Below, in pieces: positions 19,882-28,784 of a stretch of DNA of 64,000 nt (position 1 is its first letter; each line of letters begins with the position of its first letter). Source of the stretch: a virus; the IMG/VR virus record IMGVR_UViG_3300045125_000064, positions 108,866 through 172,865 of that record; one strand, given 5' to 3'. Under the pieces are notes generated by a model, which searched no databases, was not told the origin of the DNA, and saw only the letters and a program-made list of their open reading frames with translations. The position numbers and the translations under genes were made by a program.

Positions 19882-20839
19882 ATGGATTCAGGAATATACG
19901 AAATACGGAATATTATAACAGGGGATTTATACATTGGTTCCACAATAAATTTTGATGAAAGAGAAAGAAGACATTATTCACTTTTAAGGAATGGAAAACA
20001 TACAAATATATTTCTGCAAAATGCAGTCAACAAATATGGACTAGAGAACTTTGTCTTTTCTATTTTGGAAGAATGCGAACCAGATAACGAAACACTATTA
20101 CAGAAAGAAACTCTGTATATAGAAAGCGAAACCCCAAGATATAATTTAATGTCGGCAAAGTGTGGAAGATTCCAACATTCAGAAGAATCTAAAAAGAAAA
20201 TAATAGAAACTTTAAAAAAGTCATTTTTGGATAATCCAGAGAAAGCAAAGGCAATTTCTCTAAGAAACAAGGGCAGAAAACATACTGAAGAAGCAAAGAA
20301 AAAAGTTAGTTTGGCAAACAAAGGAAAAAAGAAAATATGGAAATCTGGATTGCATCCAATGCAAGGAAAGATTGGAGCTATGAAAGGGAAAACTGGCTCT
20401 TTATGCCCAGCATATGGTAGAAAAGGTTCCCTAAATGCCGCTTCTAAGAAAGTTAAACAATTAGATAAATATACTAATGAAGTAATCAAAATTTTTGATT
20501 CAGTTTCTCTTGCATGTGAGGCTGTTGGCATAAAATCAAGAACTGATATAGCTAGGGTTTGCACTAGTAGGCAGAAAACTGCTGGCGGTTATAGATGGGA
20601 GTATGTAGAAGAAAATCAATATATTCCAGAAATTATAAATAATAATAAAATTTGTCAGTTTTCGCAAAATATGGAATTTATAAAAGAGTGGGATTCTTCA
20701 TTAGAAGTCTCCCGTGAGTTTAAATGTATGCAAAGAGCAATAGAAAGATGCTGTAGAGGGAAACAAAAACTTCACACGGATTTATCTGGAGATATGCTTC
20801 AGATTGCGATGATGAAATTATCGTTGTTGAGGAAAAATG
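19882..20839 (+). CDS. GIY-YIG homing endonuclease
   Basis: GIY-YIG start GIYEIRNIITGDLYIGST with downstream Arg and Glu, several NUMOD3-type repeats (HSEESKKKI, HTEEAKKKVSLANKGKKK), then a NUMOD1-type DNA-binding region (VKQLDKYTNEVIKIFDSVSL, AGGYRWEY). A frameshift near 20775 leads to GFIWRYASDCDDEIIVVEEK and stop. About 319 residues. Free-standing mobile nuclease inserted between the ligase and a membrane protein whose ATG overlaps its stop. Confidence 0.85.
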
Positions 20840-21070
20840 AATATTTTCTTTGTTATCTGGGACATAGTTATCATTATAGTTTGCCTTTGCCTTTATGTAT
20901 TAACATTTCCACCAATATTGTTTGGTATTACTGACAACTATTCTGATTTATCAAAACTGGAATTTCCAGCAAACACATTTGTTGCTGTTGGTATTTTTGG
21001 AACAGCATTTTTGAGCTGGGCATACATCATTCCTTTTATTTTTAGTACCTTATCTGTTGCAATAAAATAA
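20837..21070 (+). CDS. Small membrane protein
   Basis: 77 residues with two membrane helices (FVIWDIVIIIVCLCLYVL and FGTAFLSWAYIIPFIFS). ATGA overlap with the endonuclease stop. Unknown function. Confidence 0.55.
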   Translation: MNIFFVIWDIVIIIVCLCLYVLTFPPILFGITDNYSDLSKLEFPANTFVAVGIFGTAFLSWAYIIPFIFSTLSVAIK

Positions 21071-21084
21071 ACCAACAGGCCAAG

Positions 21085-21105
21085 AAAAGCCTCAAGAGGC
21101 ATTTT
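21085..21105 (+). terminator. Possible terminator
   Basis: AAAAGCCT, loop CAAG, AGGC, one bulged A, TTTT. A weak hairpin with a T-run directly after the membrane protein gene. Confidence 0.4.
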
Positions 21106-21119
21106 AAGCCTTGTTTCTA

Positions 21120-21217
21120 TCTGGACCAGCAATGTGTCATGTTTGATGTTTCTTTCCTTCCTTGGGCTGTTTCTGCCCCATTGAAGGGCATTGCATATGC
21201 ATCATTGCTGGTCCAGA
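21120..21217 (+). repeat. 15-bp perfect inverted repeat around a 68-nt spacer
   Basis: TCTGGACCAGCAATG (21120-21134) and CATTGCTGGTCCAGA (21203-21217) are exact complements. The spacer contains a smaller hairpin (GGGC/GCCC) and GCATATGC. Located just upstream of the gene at 21235. Could be a 5' leader structure, operator or relic of a mobile element. Confidence 0.65.
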
Positions 21218-21234
21218 CATTAGAGAGAAAGAGA

Positions 21235-21545
21235 TGCAATATTTGACAGCAAAAGAAATGGAGCACATCTCAAAAAATGTCAATAGCAATTCTATTGAAC
21301 TAAATTCTCAAGAACAAGAATTATTTGATGAAATCTATGAAATGATCGAAATGCGCTCTAAAGAAGGACAACAAACATATCATTTTGGTGTCGAAGATTT
21401 AAGAATTGATTTTCTTAATAAAGTTATTAAAAAGTTTAAATCACTTGGATATTATGTTATGTTCGCAGGAAGAGGCAACTCTTACGAAGACAGATATAGA
21501 ATTATGAATCACTATTGTATCAAATGGAGCAATGAACAATGTTAA
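21235..21545 (+). CDS. Hypothetical protein
   Basis: Start at ATG 21235 (GAGAGAAAGAG upstream) chosen because the longer frame would read through the inverted repeat. 103 residues, helical then alpha/beta (LGYYVMFAGRGNSYEDRYRI). No family recognised. Confidence 0.5.
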
Positions 21546-21979
21546 TTAAATTGGTTGTTGGGGATTGGTCTGGTGATGGCCATGATAAACATGAAGATAT
21601 TTATGTTGATGTTAACGTAAGTTCAAAAGAAGAACTTTTGGGCCTTATACAAGGAATCTGTCAAAACTCTTGGATTTGATTCGATCAATGATTATTGTTA
21701 TAAATATGATGATCACCAGATTCCAAAAGAAGTGGTCAAGAAAAAATCAGTGATAAGCTGAAAGAGACAAATAGGTATAATTATTCCCAATATAGGGAAA
21801 ATGGAGAATTTGTTCTTGATCAAAATTATTTTAATGAAGATAATTTTTCAGTGTTTTATTATGTTTGGGTTGAATTGTTTCTAGAATTCTGTGCCTGCTC
21901 AAAGCCAGATCTAGAATATTCTTATCCAAAGACCAACGTTGATGAACTTGACATTGGCGGATATGGTCTGTTTTTTTGA
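21540..21979 (+). CDS. Hypothetical protein, reconstructed
   Basis: Overlaps the previous gene. MLIKLVVGDWSGDGHDKHED, then (frameshift near 21640) YKESVKTLGFDSINDYCYKY and, after another near 21740, a stretch to GGYGLF. About 145 residues, unknown. Confidence 0.5.
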
Positions 21980-22021
21980 GCCAGCGTCCATTGTATGTGC
22001 TGGATGTTATTAATTTTTAAC

Positions 22022-22050
22022 TTGCACCTTATCCAAAAGTGTGCTATAAT
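22022..22050 (+). promoter_or_regulatory. sigma-70-like promoter, extended -10, imperfect spacer palindrome
   Basis: TTGCAC, 17-bp spacer, TATAAT, with GTGC before it. GCACCTT can pair with AAGTGTGC with one bulged base. Confidence 0.8.
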
Positions 22051-22068
22051 GTAGGGAGAGGTGAGAAA

Positions 22069-22202
22069 ATGATGCTATTTGTAAATTGTCTCGGTGGTTT
22101 GGTCCTTTTATGTGTTGCTGTCATTGCAACAAACAACTTTTGGAGAAAAGGAAACTGAAGAAGGATCTTGCTGAATATGAGAAGTTGACCAACCAAGGTT
22201 GA
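22069..22202 (+). CDS. Small single-pass membrane protein, reconstructed
   Basis: N-terminal membrane helix (LFVNCLGGLVLLCVAVIATN), then after a frameshift near 22150 a charged helix (LKKDLAEYEKLTNQG). About 44 residues; shape like an inner-membrane spanin or regulatory micropeptide. Confidence 0.45.
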
Positions 22203-22227
22203 CAAACGGAAAAATTTGTGCTATCAT
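22199..22227 (+). promoter_or_regulatory. sigma-70-like promoter with spacer inverted repeat
   Basis: TTGACA, 17-bp spacer, TATCAT. ACAAA and TTTGT form a 5-bp inverted repeat spanning 18 nt at the same place as the palindromes at 32306, 42057 and 59062. It overlaps the previous stop. Confidence 0.65.
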
Positions 22228-22231
22228 CAAA

Positions 22232-22260
22232 ATTGTTCAATGGAACCCTGGAAGAACAAT
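22232..22260 (+). promoter_or_regulatory. 5' leader hairpin
   Basis: ATTGTTC (22232-22238) pairs perfectly with GAACAAT (22254-22260), just after the predicted start site. One of several leader hairpins directly downstream of promoters. Confidence 0.5.
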
Positions 22261-22271
22261 ATAAAATTTGA

Positions 22272-22823
22272 ATGAACATTCAATATTTTTTATTCATCTT
22301 CTTTTCTTTCCAACTTTCAAACAACATAACATATTCTTCCAACAATTTTGATGAAACCCTGAAGAAAGAGGGAGAAGAAGAAAATGAAACAATGAAACTT
22401 ACAAAGAAAGAAATTATGTGTGCTGGCCCTGTTGCCAGAATGTCCAGATGTTTCTCTTTTGGAAAGTTTGGTTCTGGATATATGATCACTCCTGTGATGA
22501 TCTATGAGCTTGATTATGTTAACAAACAATATGACTTGATTGGAATTGGTCCGAAGTCAAGAGAGAAAACAGTTCTTGAAGCTGTTGCAACTCTTGTTGA
22601 ATATGGTGCCCTGAAATATGACGAATATTCAGAAGATATCAAATTCACTGTTGATGACATAAACAAAACTAATAAGATCATATCATTGTCTGAAGCGATG
22701 TATGTCGAAAGACAACAAAAGGTTCTGGAAGAGAAGAATAAACTCTATGCAGAAACTGCAACTGCAACAGACATTCCAGAAGAGAAACCAAAGAAAACAA
22801 GGAAAAAGAAAAATGCCAGTTAA
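22272..22823 (+). CDS. Hypothetical protein with basic tail
   Basis: Intact. The first 40 residues are hydrophobic then acidic; an internal ATG at 22392 preceded by a purine-rich GGGAGAAGAAG is an equally likely start (144 residues). Body includes MCAGPVARMSRCFSFGKFG and a Lys-rich end (KPKKTRKKKNAS). Overlaps the next gene. No family recognised. Confidence 0.5.
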   Translation: MNIQYFLFIFFSFQLSNNITYSSNNFDETLKKEGEEENETMKLTKKEIMCAGPVARMSRCFSFGKFGSGYMITPVMIYELDYVNKQYDLIGIGPKSREKTVLEAVATLVEYGALKYDEYSEDIKFTVDDINKTNKIISLSEAMYVERQQKVLEEKNKLYAETATATDIPEEKPKKTRKKKNAS

Positions 22824-23771
22824 TAACCAATATGGTGTAATTGTTGGAAGATTCCAGAATTACTTCTTGCATGATGGTCACAAAGCTCTGATTGAGTATG
22901 TTTCCGGAGTACACATGGAGAGTAATACCATTATTTTTATTGGTGTAGCAAGAGGAAATCCAACAGATCGAAATCCTCTTGATTTTGAGTCAAGAAAGAG
23001 CTTGATTTTGGAATCATATCCAGGAATTACTGTTCTTCCTTTGAGGGATCAAAAATCAGATATTCAGTGGTCAGAGATCCTTGATAATCTGCTTGATACA
23101 ATCACATTAGGTCATGCAACGCTATATGGTGGAAGGGATAATTTCTTCAAGAATTATCATGGCAAATATCCAACCATTGAAATTGAAGGTTCTGATCTTA
23201 GTCCATTTGGTTCAAGAAGTCTTGATTGGATTAACAATCAATCTGCAAGCAATTACAGAAATGAAGTTGCAGATCAATTTAACGACAATCCAGATCAAAG
23301 ACTTGGTGCAATCAAATCTGTGATGCAGCGTTATCCTGTTGTTTATCCAACAGTTGATGTTATTGTTCGGAATTCTGACAACAGAATTCTTTTGGGAAAG
23401 AAGAAAAATGAATCTCAGTGGAGAATGATTGGTGGATTTGTGGATCCAAAGGATCAATCACTCGCAGATGCCGCAAAACGAGAATTCAGAGAAGAAACAG
23501 GTGGTGATGTTGAAATCTCAAATCCAGTTTTCTTTGATTCAAGAAAGGTTGATGACTGGAGATATAAGGGAACAAAAGATGGAATTATGACCACAGTTTT
23601 TGTTGCCAATTATCTTTTGGTGCTCCAAAGGCTTCTGATGACATTGACAAACTGGAATGGATCCATGTCAACGACATTGGGCCAATGTGCCATAATGATG
23701 AAATTGTTGACGAACATCAAGCAATTCTGGGATCATATGTTGTCGAATTTCCAGCAACTAAGTGGATGTAA
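22813..23771 (+). CDS. Bifunctional NMN adenylyltransferase / Nudix hydrolase, one frameshift
   Basis: N-terminal nucleotidyltransferase domain: GVIVGRFQNYFLHDGHKALI (the GRFQP..GH motif) and an ISSSxxR-like SRSLDWINNQ region. It would make NAD+ from NMN and ATP. C-terminal Nudix domain: GGFVDPKDQSLADAAKREFREETGG; the first Nudix Glu is Asp here. A frameshift near 23620 precedes SDDIDKLEWIHVNDIG. About 319 residues, like NadM-Nudix fusions in cyanobacteria and the NatV protein of vibriophage KVP40. It acts with nadV (24750) in a two-step NAD+ salvage route. Confidence 0.85.
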
Positions 23772-23806
23772 AGAAATATAACAAGCAATAATAGATAAGT
23801 AAAAAT

Positions 23807-24760
23807 ATGGTAAAGAAATATTATTCAGATACAATAAAGTGCGAAAACCCAAATTGTGATAATTTTGTTGTAAGGTATGGAAAGAAACTTTCCAAAACTT
23901 GCGGAAATACTGAATGTATTATTTATGTCAGAAAGAAGACAAATTTAGAAAAATACGGAAATGTCAATAACTTGCATTCTAAGGTCGGAAAAGAAAAAGT
24001 ATTAGCAACCCTTAAAGAAAAATATGGCAGTGAAATTACTAATGTTTCCCAAATAGAATCTGTAAAACAAAAAAAGAAAGATACTTGTCTGAAAAACTTT
24101 GGTGTAGAATGGCCAATGCAATCTGGTGAGATACTTGATAAATCTAAAAATACTTGTATAGAAAAATATGGAGTTGATAATTGTTCAAAATCAGAAGTTG
24201 TAATAGAAAAGATAAGAAACAATCTTTATATTATTGATGAAAAAACTGGTTTGACAAAAATAGAGCTAATAAATTTAAAAACTAGAAATGTTTGTCTTGA
24301 AAGATACGGAAAAGAATATTATTTTGAAACAGAACAATTCAAAGAACATTTAAAGAGCCATATTTTAGAAAAATATGGTGAAGATAACATATTTAAAACT
24401 GAATTCTTTAAAGCTCTGATGAAAGAAAAGGGTTTTCATCGAAGTGATGATGCCGATTTGTCTTTGTGGGTTGATTACACCGCAAAAGTAAGAAGATTAA
24501 CTGAAATTACCTTCAGAAAATATGTTGAAATTCTGTGTGTCGAAAGCCAAAGAGGAAAAGAATTTCATCTAGACCACATATTTTCAATTTATGAAGGATA
24601 TAGACAAGGTGTTGAAGCAGAAGTGATGGCTTCTATTGTGAACCTGCAAATGATTCCAGCGGAAACTAATCATAGAAAGAATAGAAAATGTTGGATTGAT
24701 AAAGAACAACTGTTAGAAAATTATCAAAAATTATTAAAGGAAGAGAAAAATGAACAATAA
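23807..24760 (+). CDS. HNH-type homing endonuclease with EKYG repeats
   Basis: 317 residues, intact. Zinc-type start (CENPNCDNF, CGNTECI), then repeats of a short unit (TLKEKYGSE, CLKNFGVEWPMQS, CIEKYGVDNCSKS, CLERYGKEYYF, ILEKYGEDNIF) seen in phage endonucleases, and an HNH end HLDHIFSIYEGYRQG, then NLQMIPAETNHRKNRKC. It sits between the two NAD salvage genes and overlaps nadV by 11 bases. No SD hairpin. Confidence 0.75.
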   Translation: MVKKYYSDTIKCENPNCDNFVVRYGKKLSKTCGNTECIIYVRKKTNLEKYGNVNNLHSKVGKEKVLATLKEKYGSEITNVSQIESVKQKKKDTCLKNFGVEWPMQSGEILDKSKNTCIEKYGVDNCSKSEVVIEKIRNNLYIIDEKTGLTKIELINLKTRNVCLERYGKEYYFETEQFKEHLKSHILEKYGEDNIFKTEFFKALMKEKGFHRSDDADLSLWVDYTAKVRRLTEITFRKYVEILCVESQRGKEFHLDHIFSIYEGYRQGVEAEVMASIVNLQMIPAETNHRKNRKCWIDKEQLLENYQKLLKEEKNEQ

Positions 24761-26174
24761 CATAATCCTACAAGCTGACGGTTATAAAATTTCTCATGCC
24801 GAACAATATCCACTACATACAGAATATGTTTATTCATATCTTGAATCTAGGGGTGGAAAGTTTAGCAAGACGCTTTTCTATGGTCTTCAATACTATCTCA
24901 AGAAATATCTTGAGGGTGAAGTTGTTTCCGTAGAAAAGATTGATAAAGCTGAAAAATTGCTAAAATCTTATCTTGGCAATTCAATTGATTGGACTGCTTG
25001 GCGGAAACGCTGGGAGTATATTATTGATACTTATGATGGGAAACTTCCAATTGAGATCAGGGCTGTTGCAGAAGGTTCTGTTGTTGAAACTCACAACGTT
25101 CTTATGACAGTTGTGAACACAGATCCAAATTGCTATTGGCTGACAAACTATCTGGAAACCCTGTTGTCGGAAATTTGGTATCCAATAACAGTCGCAACAC
25201 AAAGCAGGGAAATTAAAGAGGTTATTCTGAAGTTTCTTCAAGAAACTGGATCGAAAGATCCAAATAGTGATATTCTATTCAAATTGCATTGTTTTGGATA
25301 TCGCGGAGTTTCTTCTCAAGAATCAGCAGCATTAGGAAGTTCTGCTCATCTTGTTAATTTCCTTGGCACTGATACTGTTAATGCTCTGGAATTGATTCAG
25401 GAATACTATAAAGGATATAACGTTGGTTTCTCAATTCCAGCATCAGAGCATTCCACAATCACAAGTTGGGGAAAGGAAAACGAAGTAAAAGCATTTGAAA
25501 ATATGCTTGATAAATATCCAACTGGACTTGTTGCCTGTGTTTCAGATTCATTCAATATCTTCGATGCTTGTGAACACCTTTGGGGAGAACAGCTAAAAGA
25601 TAAGATTATGAATCGAGATGGCACATTGGTTGTCAGGCCAGATTCAGGAGATCCAAAAGCTGTTGTTCTTCAAATCATTAATATCCTTGGTGATAAGTTT
25701 GGGTATTCAACCAACGAAAAGGGATTCAAAGTTCTTGATCCTCATGTTCGGATTATTCAAGGAGATGGTGTTTGTTATGAATCAATCATTGAGATTCTTC
25801 AGACTCTAAAAGATAATGGTTGGGCTGCTGAAAATATTGGTTTTGGGTCCGGTGGTGCATTGATCCAGAAATTAGACCGTGATTCCCAGAGGTTTGCTTT
25901 TAAGTGTTCTGCGATTTGTGTTGATGGCCAGTGGCAAGATGTTTGGAAGGATCCAATTACAGATCCTGGAAAAACTTCAAAGAGGGGACACTTAATTCTT
26001 TACAAAGCAGAGAATGGGAAATATCACACTTTGTCAATCGAAGAAGATAAAGAGCGCCCAGATAATGATAGGTTTGAATATCGCAGGAATCAGCTTGTTC
26101 CAGTTTTTAGGAATGGAGAAGTCTTGAAAAAATACACCTTCTCAGAAATCCGTGAGAATGCAAAGTTGTCATAA
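24750..26174 (+). CDS. nadV: Nicotinamide phosphoribosyltransferase
   Basis: 474 residues, intact, normal length. Joins nicotinamide and PRPP to make NMN. Family features: ILQADGYKISHAEQYP, SRGGKFSKTLFYGLQYYL, FGYRGVSSQESAALGSSAHL, HSTITSWGKE, LVVRPDSGDP and GFGSGGALIQKL (substrate and phosphate sites; the catalytic His is likely in the GDGVCYE-preceding region). Together with the upstream NMN adenylyltransferase it rebuilds NAD+, as in KVP40-like phages. This may counter host defences that deplete NAD+ or support phage metabolism. Confidence 0.93.
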   Translation: MNNNIILQADGYKISHAEQYPLHTEYVYSYLESRGGKFSKTLFYGLQYYLKKYLEGEVVSVEKIDKAEKLLKSYLGNSIDWTAWRKRWEYIIDTYDGKLPIEIRAVAEGSVVETHNVLMTVVNTDPNCYWLTNYLETLLSEIWYPITVATQSREIKEVILKFLQETGSKDPNSDILFKLHCFGYRGVSSQESAALGSSAHLVNFLGTDTVNALELIQEYYKGYNVGFSIPASEHSTITSWGKENEVKAFENMLDKYPTGLVACVSDSFNIFDACEHLWGEQLKDKIMNRDGTLVVRPDSGDPKAVVLQIINILGDKFGYSTNEKGFKVLDPHVRIIQGDGVCYESIIEILQTLKDNGWAAENIGFGSGGALIQKLDRDSQRFAFKCSAICVDGQWQDVWKDPITDPGKTSKRGHLILYKAENGKYHTLSIEEDKERPDNDRFEYRRNQLVPVFRNGEVLKKYTFSEIRENAKLS

Positions 26175-26191
26175 TAAATTCAGAGGCTTCA

Positions 26192-26678
26192 ATGGCTTGG
26201 TATCGTTCTTATTATCTTCCAAATGATCGAAAATCATATGTTTATTGCGTTGTATGTGAAGCATTTGGCGGAGACTGTTTAACAAAAGAACAATGTAAAT
26301 CAACATATATTGAAAATTATCATTGTAGCACCTGTAAAACTACTGGAGCTTTGCGATATCAATTTGAATATGAAGAAGGGGAAAAAATCAATTTTCCTGC
26401 AATTGGTGCTGCACAACAAAAAAATATTATGGAGCCTGTTAAATTCAAAGAAGATAAAAACGCAATTTCAAAATGTGGTTCCAATAAATGTGATGGAACT
26501 TGCATGGATCCAGAATGTCTTGGAACACCAAATTACCTTTGCAAAAATTGAGAAAGACAAACAATATCAGATTGCATTGAAACAAAAAATAACAAGGAAA
26601 GATCTTATTCTTAAAGGAATAATTCCTGGAATAATCTTTGGATATTTGATTGCATATTTGATATATTGGGTGATGTGA
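26192..26678 (+). CDS. Cys-rich protein with C-terminal membrane helix, reconstructed
   Basis: Several Cys pairs (YCVVCEAFGGDC, CSTCK, CGSNKCDGTCMDPEC) suggest zinc binding. After a frameshift near 26535 the chain ends in GIIPGIIFGYLIAYLIYWVM, one membrane helix. About 160 residues. Unknown function. Confidence 0.5.
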
Positions 26679-26680
26679 AA

Positions 26681-27019
26681 ATGAAACAAAATGAATTCCG
26701 CCAATATCTTTCCGACAAATTAAAGAAAATGAATCAAGAAGGTGAAATCTGGCTTTCTTGGTCAAATCATAGAATCAAGGCAATTCCTATCTCAAAATAT
26801 GAACATGGTTGTCATGAATGCCTCCCTGTTATCTTCAAGGATAAAGGGAAGATCACAATGGGAACATTAATTAGCCAGAACAAAAACAGATTTAAGATAA
26901 CACCATCTGTTCAGGGATTTAATGCAAATCCTGAATGGATAAGAAGCTATGTCAGCCAGAGGAATATTCTTGCTGTCATTTTAGAAACACATGAGGAAAA
27001 AAATGATATTAAACAATAA
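26681..27019 (+). CDS. Hypothetical protein, paralogue of 53525
   Basis: 112 residues. The core QEGEIWLSWSNHRIKAIPIS parallels KGEAWISWGHLRMKIVPFS of the gene at 53525, so the two are paralogues 27 kb apart. No domain name known to me. Confidence 0.55.
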   Translation: MKQNEFRQYLSDKLKKMNQEGEIWLSWSNHRIKAIPISKYEHGCHECLPVIFKDKGKITMGTLISQNKNRFKITPSVQGFNANPEWIRSYVSQRNILAVILETHEEKNDIKQ

Positions 27020-27329
27020 AACAAAAACAAAGTTTAAAGTTGTGCAGTCAGATAAGACGCAACAGAATCCAGAACATTTATCTATTCTTTATCATGAACC
27101 ATCTGAGCAATTATTCTTATTTATTCATGATAAAGAAGACCAATCAAATTATGATGATGGGAATGCTATGTTGGTGCTTCTGAATGCTGAAGAATCAACA
27201 TGCCTGAATTATTGGGAATTCATTAGGGATGAACTTCTAAAGGCAAAACTTGCTGATTATGATTTTACACAGTGGAGAAAAATTTTCAGAGAATTTGATT
27301 TTTCCATTGATATTTTGGATAAGAAATAA
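27003..27329 (+). CDS. Hypothetical protein
   Basis: 108 residues from ATG 27003 (GAGG upstream). Alpha/beta with DKEDQSNYDDGNAMLVLLNA. Directly followed by the VWA gene. Confidence 0.55.
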   Translation: MILNNKTKTKFKVVQSDKTQQNPEHLSILYHEPSEQLFLFIHDKEDQSNYDDGNAMLVLLNAEESTCLNYWEFIRDELLKAKLADYDFTQWRKIFREFDFSIDILDKK

Positions 27330-27337
27330 GGAGAAAA

Positions 27338-27919
27338 ATGAAAAAAGGATATGCAGCAATAGGCGTTATTATTGATAAATCTGGCTCAATGAGTGGTCTT
27401 GTGAATGACACCATTGGTGGGTTTAACCAACTGTTAAAAGAGCAAAAAGAAGCTCCAGGTGAAGCAGATTTAACTCTGACTTTATTTGATTCTAAAGTTG
27501 ATTGCAAAGAACCAAAGAAGCTTTCAGAGGTTCAAGAATTAACCAACAAAACCTATGTTCCAGGCGGGTCAACATCATTGCTTGATGCAATCGGAACAAC
27601 TATCACAAAAATGGGAAAACGTTTTGCTGATATGCAAGAGGATGAACGACCTGAGAAGGTTCTAATTGCCATTATTACAGATGGAGAGGAAAACACATCA
27701 ACAGAATTCTCAAATGATAAGATTCGAGAAATGATCAAAGAGCAAACAGAAAAATATTCTTGGGAATTCCAATACTTTGGAGCCAATCAAGATTCATTTT
27801 CTGTTGGTGGATCGTTGGGATTATCAACAGGATCTTGTGCAAATTATGTTTCAAACTCAATCGGAACAAGATCAGCATATAAAGATATGTCAAAATCATT
27901 GCTAAAATCAAGAGCATAA
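27338..27919 (+). CDS. von Willebrand A-domain protein
   Basis: 193 residues, a single VWA domain. Metal-ion (MIDAS) residues: VIIDKSGSMSG, GGSTSLLDAIG, and AIITDGEENTS. Resembles stand-alone VWA proteins of the TerY type. May partner with the AAA ATPase at 15137, though it is 11 kb away. SD GGAG. Confidence 0.85.
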   Translation: MKKGYAAIGVIIDKSGSMSGLVNDTIGGFNQLLKEQKEAPGEADLTLTLFDSKVDCKEPKKLSEVQELTNKTYVPGGSTSLLDAIGTTITKMGKRFADMQEDERPEKVLIAIITDGEENTSTEFSNDKIREMIKEQTEKYSWEFQYFGANQDSFSVGGSLGLSTGSCANYVSNSIGTRSAYKDMSKSLLKSRA

Positions 27920-27958
27920 AATCACTGCTCATTTTAAGAGCATAAATAAAGGAGAAAA

Positions 27959-28362
27959 ATGCCAGTTGTGCCAAACAAACCAAGTGTGAAGAAACCAACA
28001 AAGCCAACAGCAGTTGCAAAATCTGTCGTTGTGCCAAAAGAGAAAAAGAAACCAAGCCAAAAGCAGAAACTGCCGCATCAAAGCAGCGTCGAATTGGAAT
28101 GCCAGAATTTCCATCAACAAATCGTTTGACCATGAAATATCTGGATGATGCTCAAGAGGTTATTATCTCTTGGGTTGAGAATCTGATTCAGGAGCTAAAG
28201 GCTCAAGGAATTAATGTTTCAGATCTTCCAAGTCTTTCAAATGTTCCTATTGCTGTTGCAAAGAAATCAACATCTGCAAAACTTGTTGACCTAAAGGAAG
28301 ATGCTGAAATCGTTGATCTTGATGATGAGCAAGAAAACGATGATGAATATGTGAATGTCTAG
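27959..28362 (+). CDS. Lys-rich/acidic hypothetical protein, reconstructed
   Basis: Very basic, Pro/Lys-rich N-terminus (VKKPTKPTAVAKSVVVPKEK) and acidic tail (EIVDLDDEQENDDEYVNV), one frameshift near 28065. Middle helical (YLDDAQEVIISWVENLIQEL). SD GGAG. Direct repeat AAGAGCATAAA flanks the gene start region. Confidence 0.45.
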
Positions 28363-28373
28363 GAGCAACAATA

Positions 28374-28679
28374 ATGTCAGCCCATCCTCTTAAAATTGTT
28401 GGAATGAATGAAGATGGTCAACCTGTTGTTTCCATTTTTGAAATGGTTGACTCAAGAGGTATTGATATTGAAATTCTTATTGAAGAATTAAAGAAATCAA
28501 ACATTTCAATCTCTTGGAGTGATTATTGGGACTGCGCTTTCAAAGCAAACTATAACCTTCAAAGAAAGTTGGATGAGTTGGCAAATATTATCTCTTTCCA
28601 ATATGGAAAACCTTATGCAGAGGTCTGGAAGCAAAAATCTGCTGCATATATCAGTTTGCTTCTTTCCAAAAATTCTTAA
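28374..28679 (+). CDS. Hypothetical protein
   Basis: 101 residues, intact, SD AGGAG. Contains EILIEELKKSNISISWSDYW. No family recognised. Confidence 0.55.
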   Translation: MSAHPLKIVGMNEDGQPVVSIFEMVDSRGIDIEILIEELKKSNISISWSDYWDCAFKANYNLQRKLDELANIISFQYGKPYAEVWKQKSAAYISLLLSKNS

Positions 28680-28680
28680 T

Positions 28681-28709
28681 TTGCTCCCTATGCAAATATG
28701 TGGTAAGAT
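28681..28709 (+). promoter_or_regulatory. sigma-70-like promoter with partial spacer palindrome
   Basis: TTGCTC, 17-bp spacer, TAAGAT (ATAATG follows). The spacer holds TATGCAAATATGTGG, nearly the palindrome of 32306. Confidence 0.65.
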
Positions 28710-28723
28710 ATAATGGTTGGTCC

Positions 28724-28768
28724 TCTGGGCTGTCCAAGATCCTGTTTAACAGGGTTGTAAAGCCCAGA
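28724..28768 (+). promoter_or_regulatory. Structured 5' leader
   Basis: TCTGGGCT (28724-28731) pairs perfectly with AGCCCAGA (28761-28768) and encloses a second hairpin CCTG-TTTAA-CAGG (28741-28753). It lies between the promoter and the gene at 28785; a regulatory leader is possible. Confidence 0.55.
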
Positions 28769-28784
28769 AAAGAATGAGAAACAG

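Noticed and set aside
21135-21202. Insertion sequence bounded by the 15-bp inverted repeats
   Set aside because: The enclosed 68 bases encode no transposase and no target duplication is visible.
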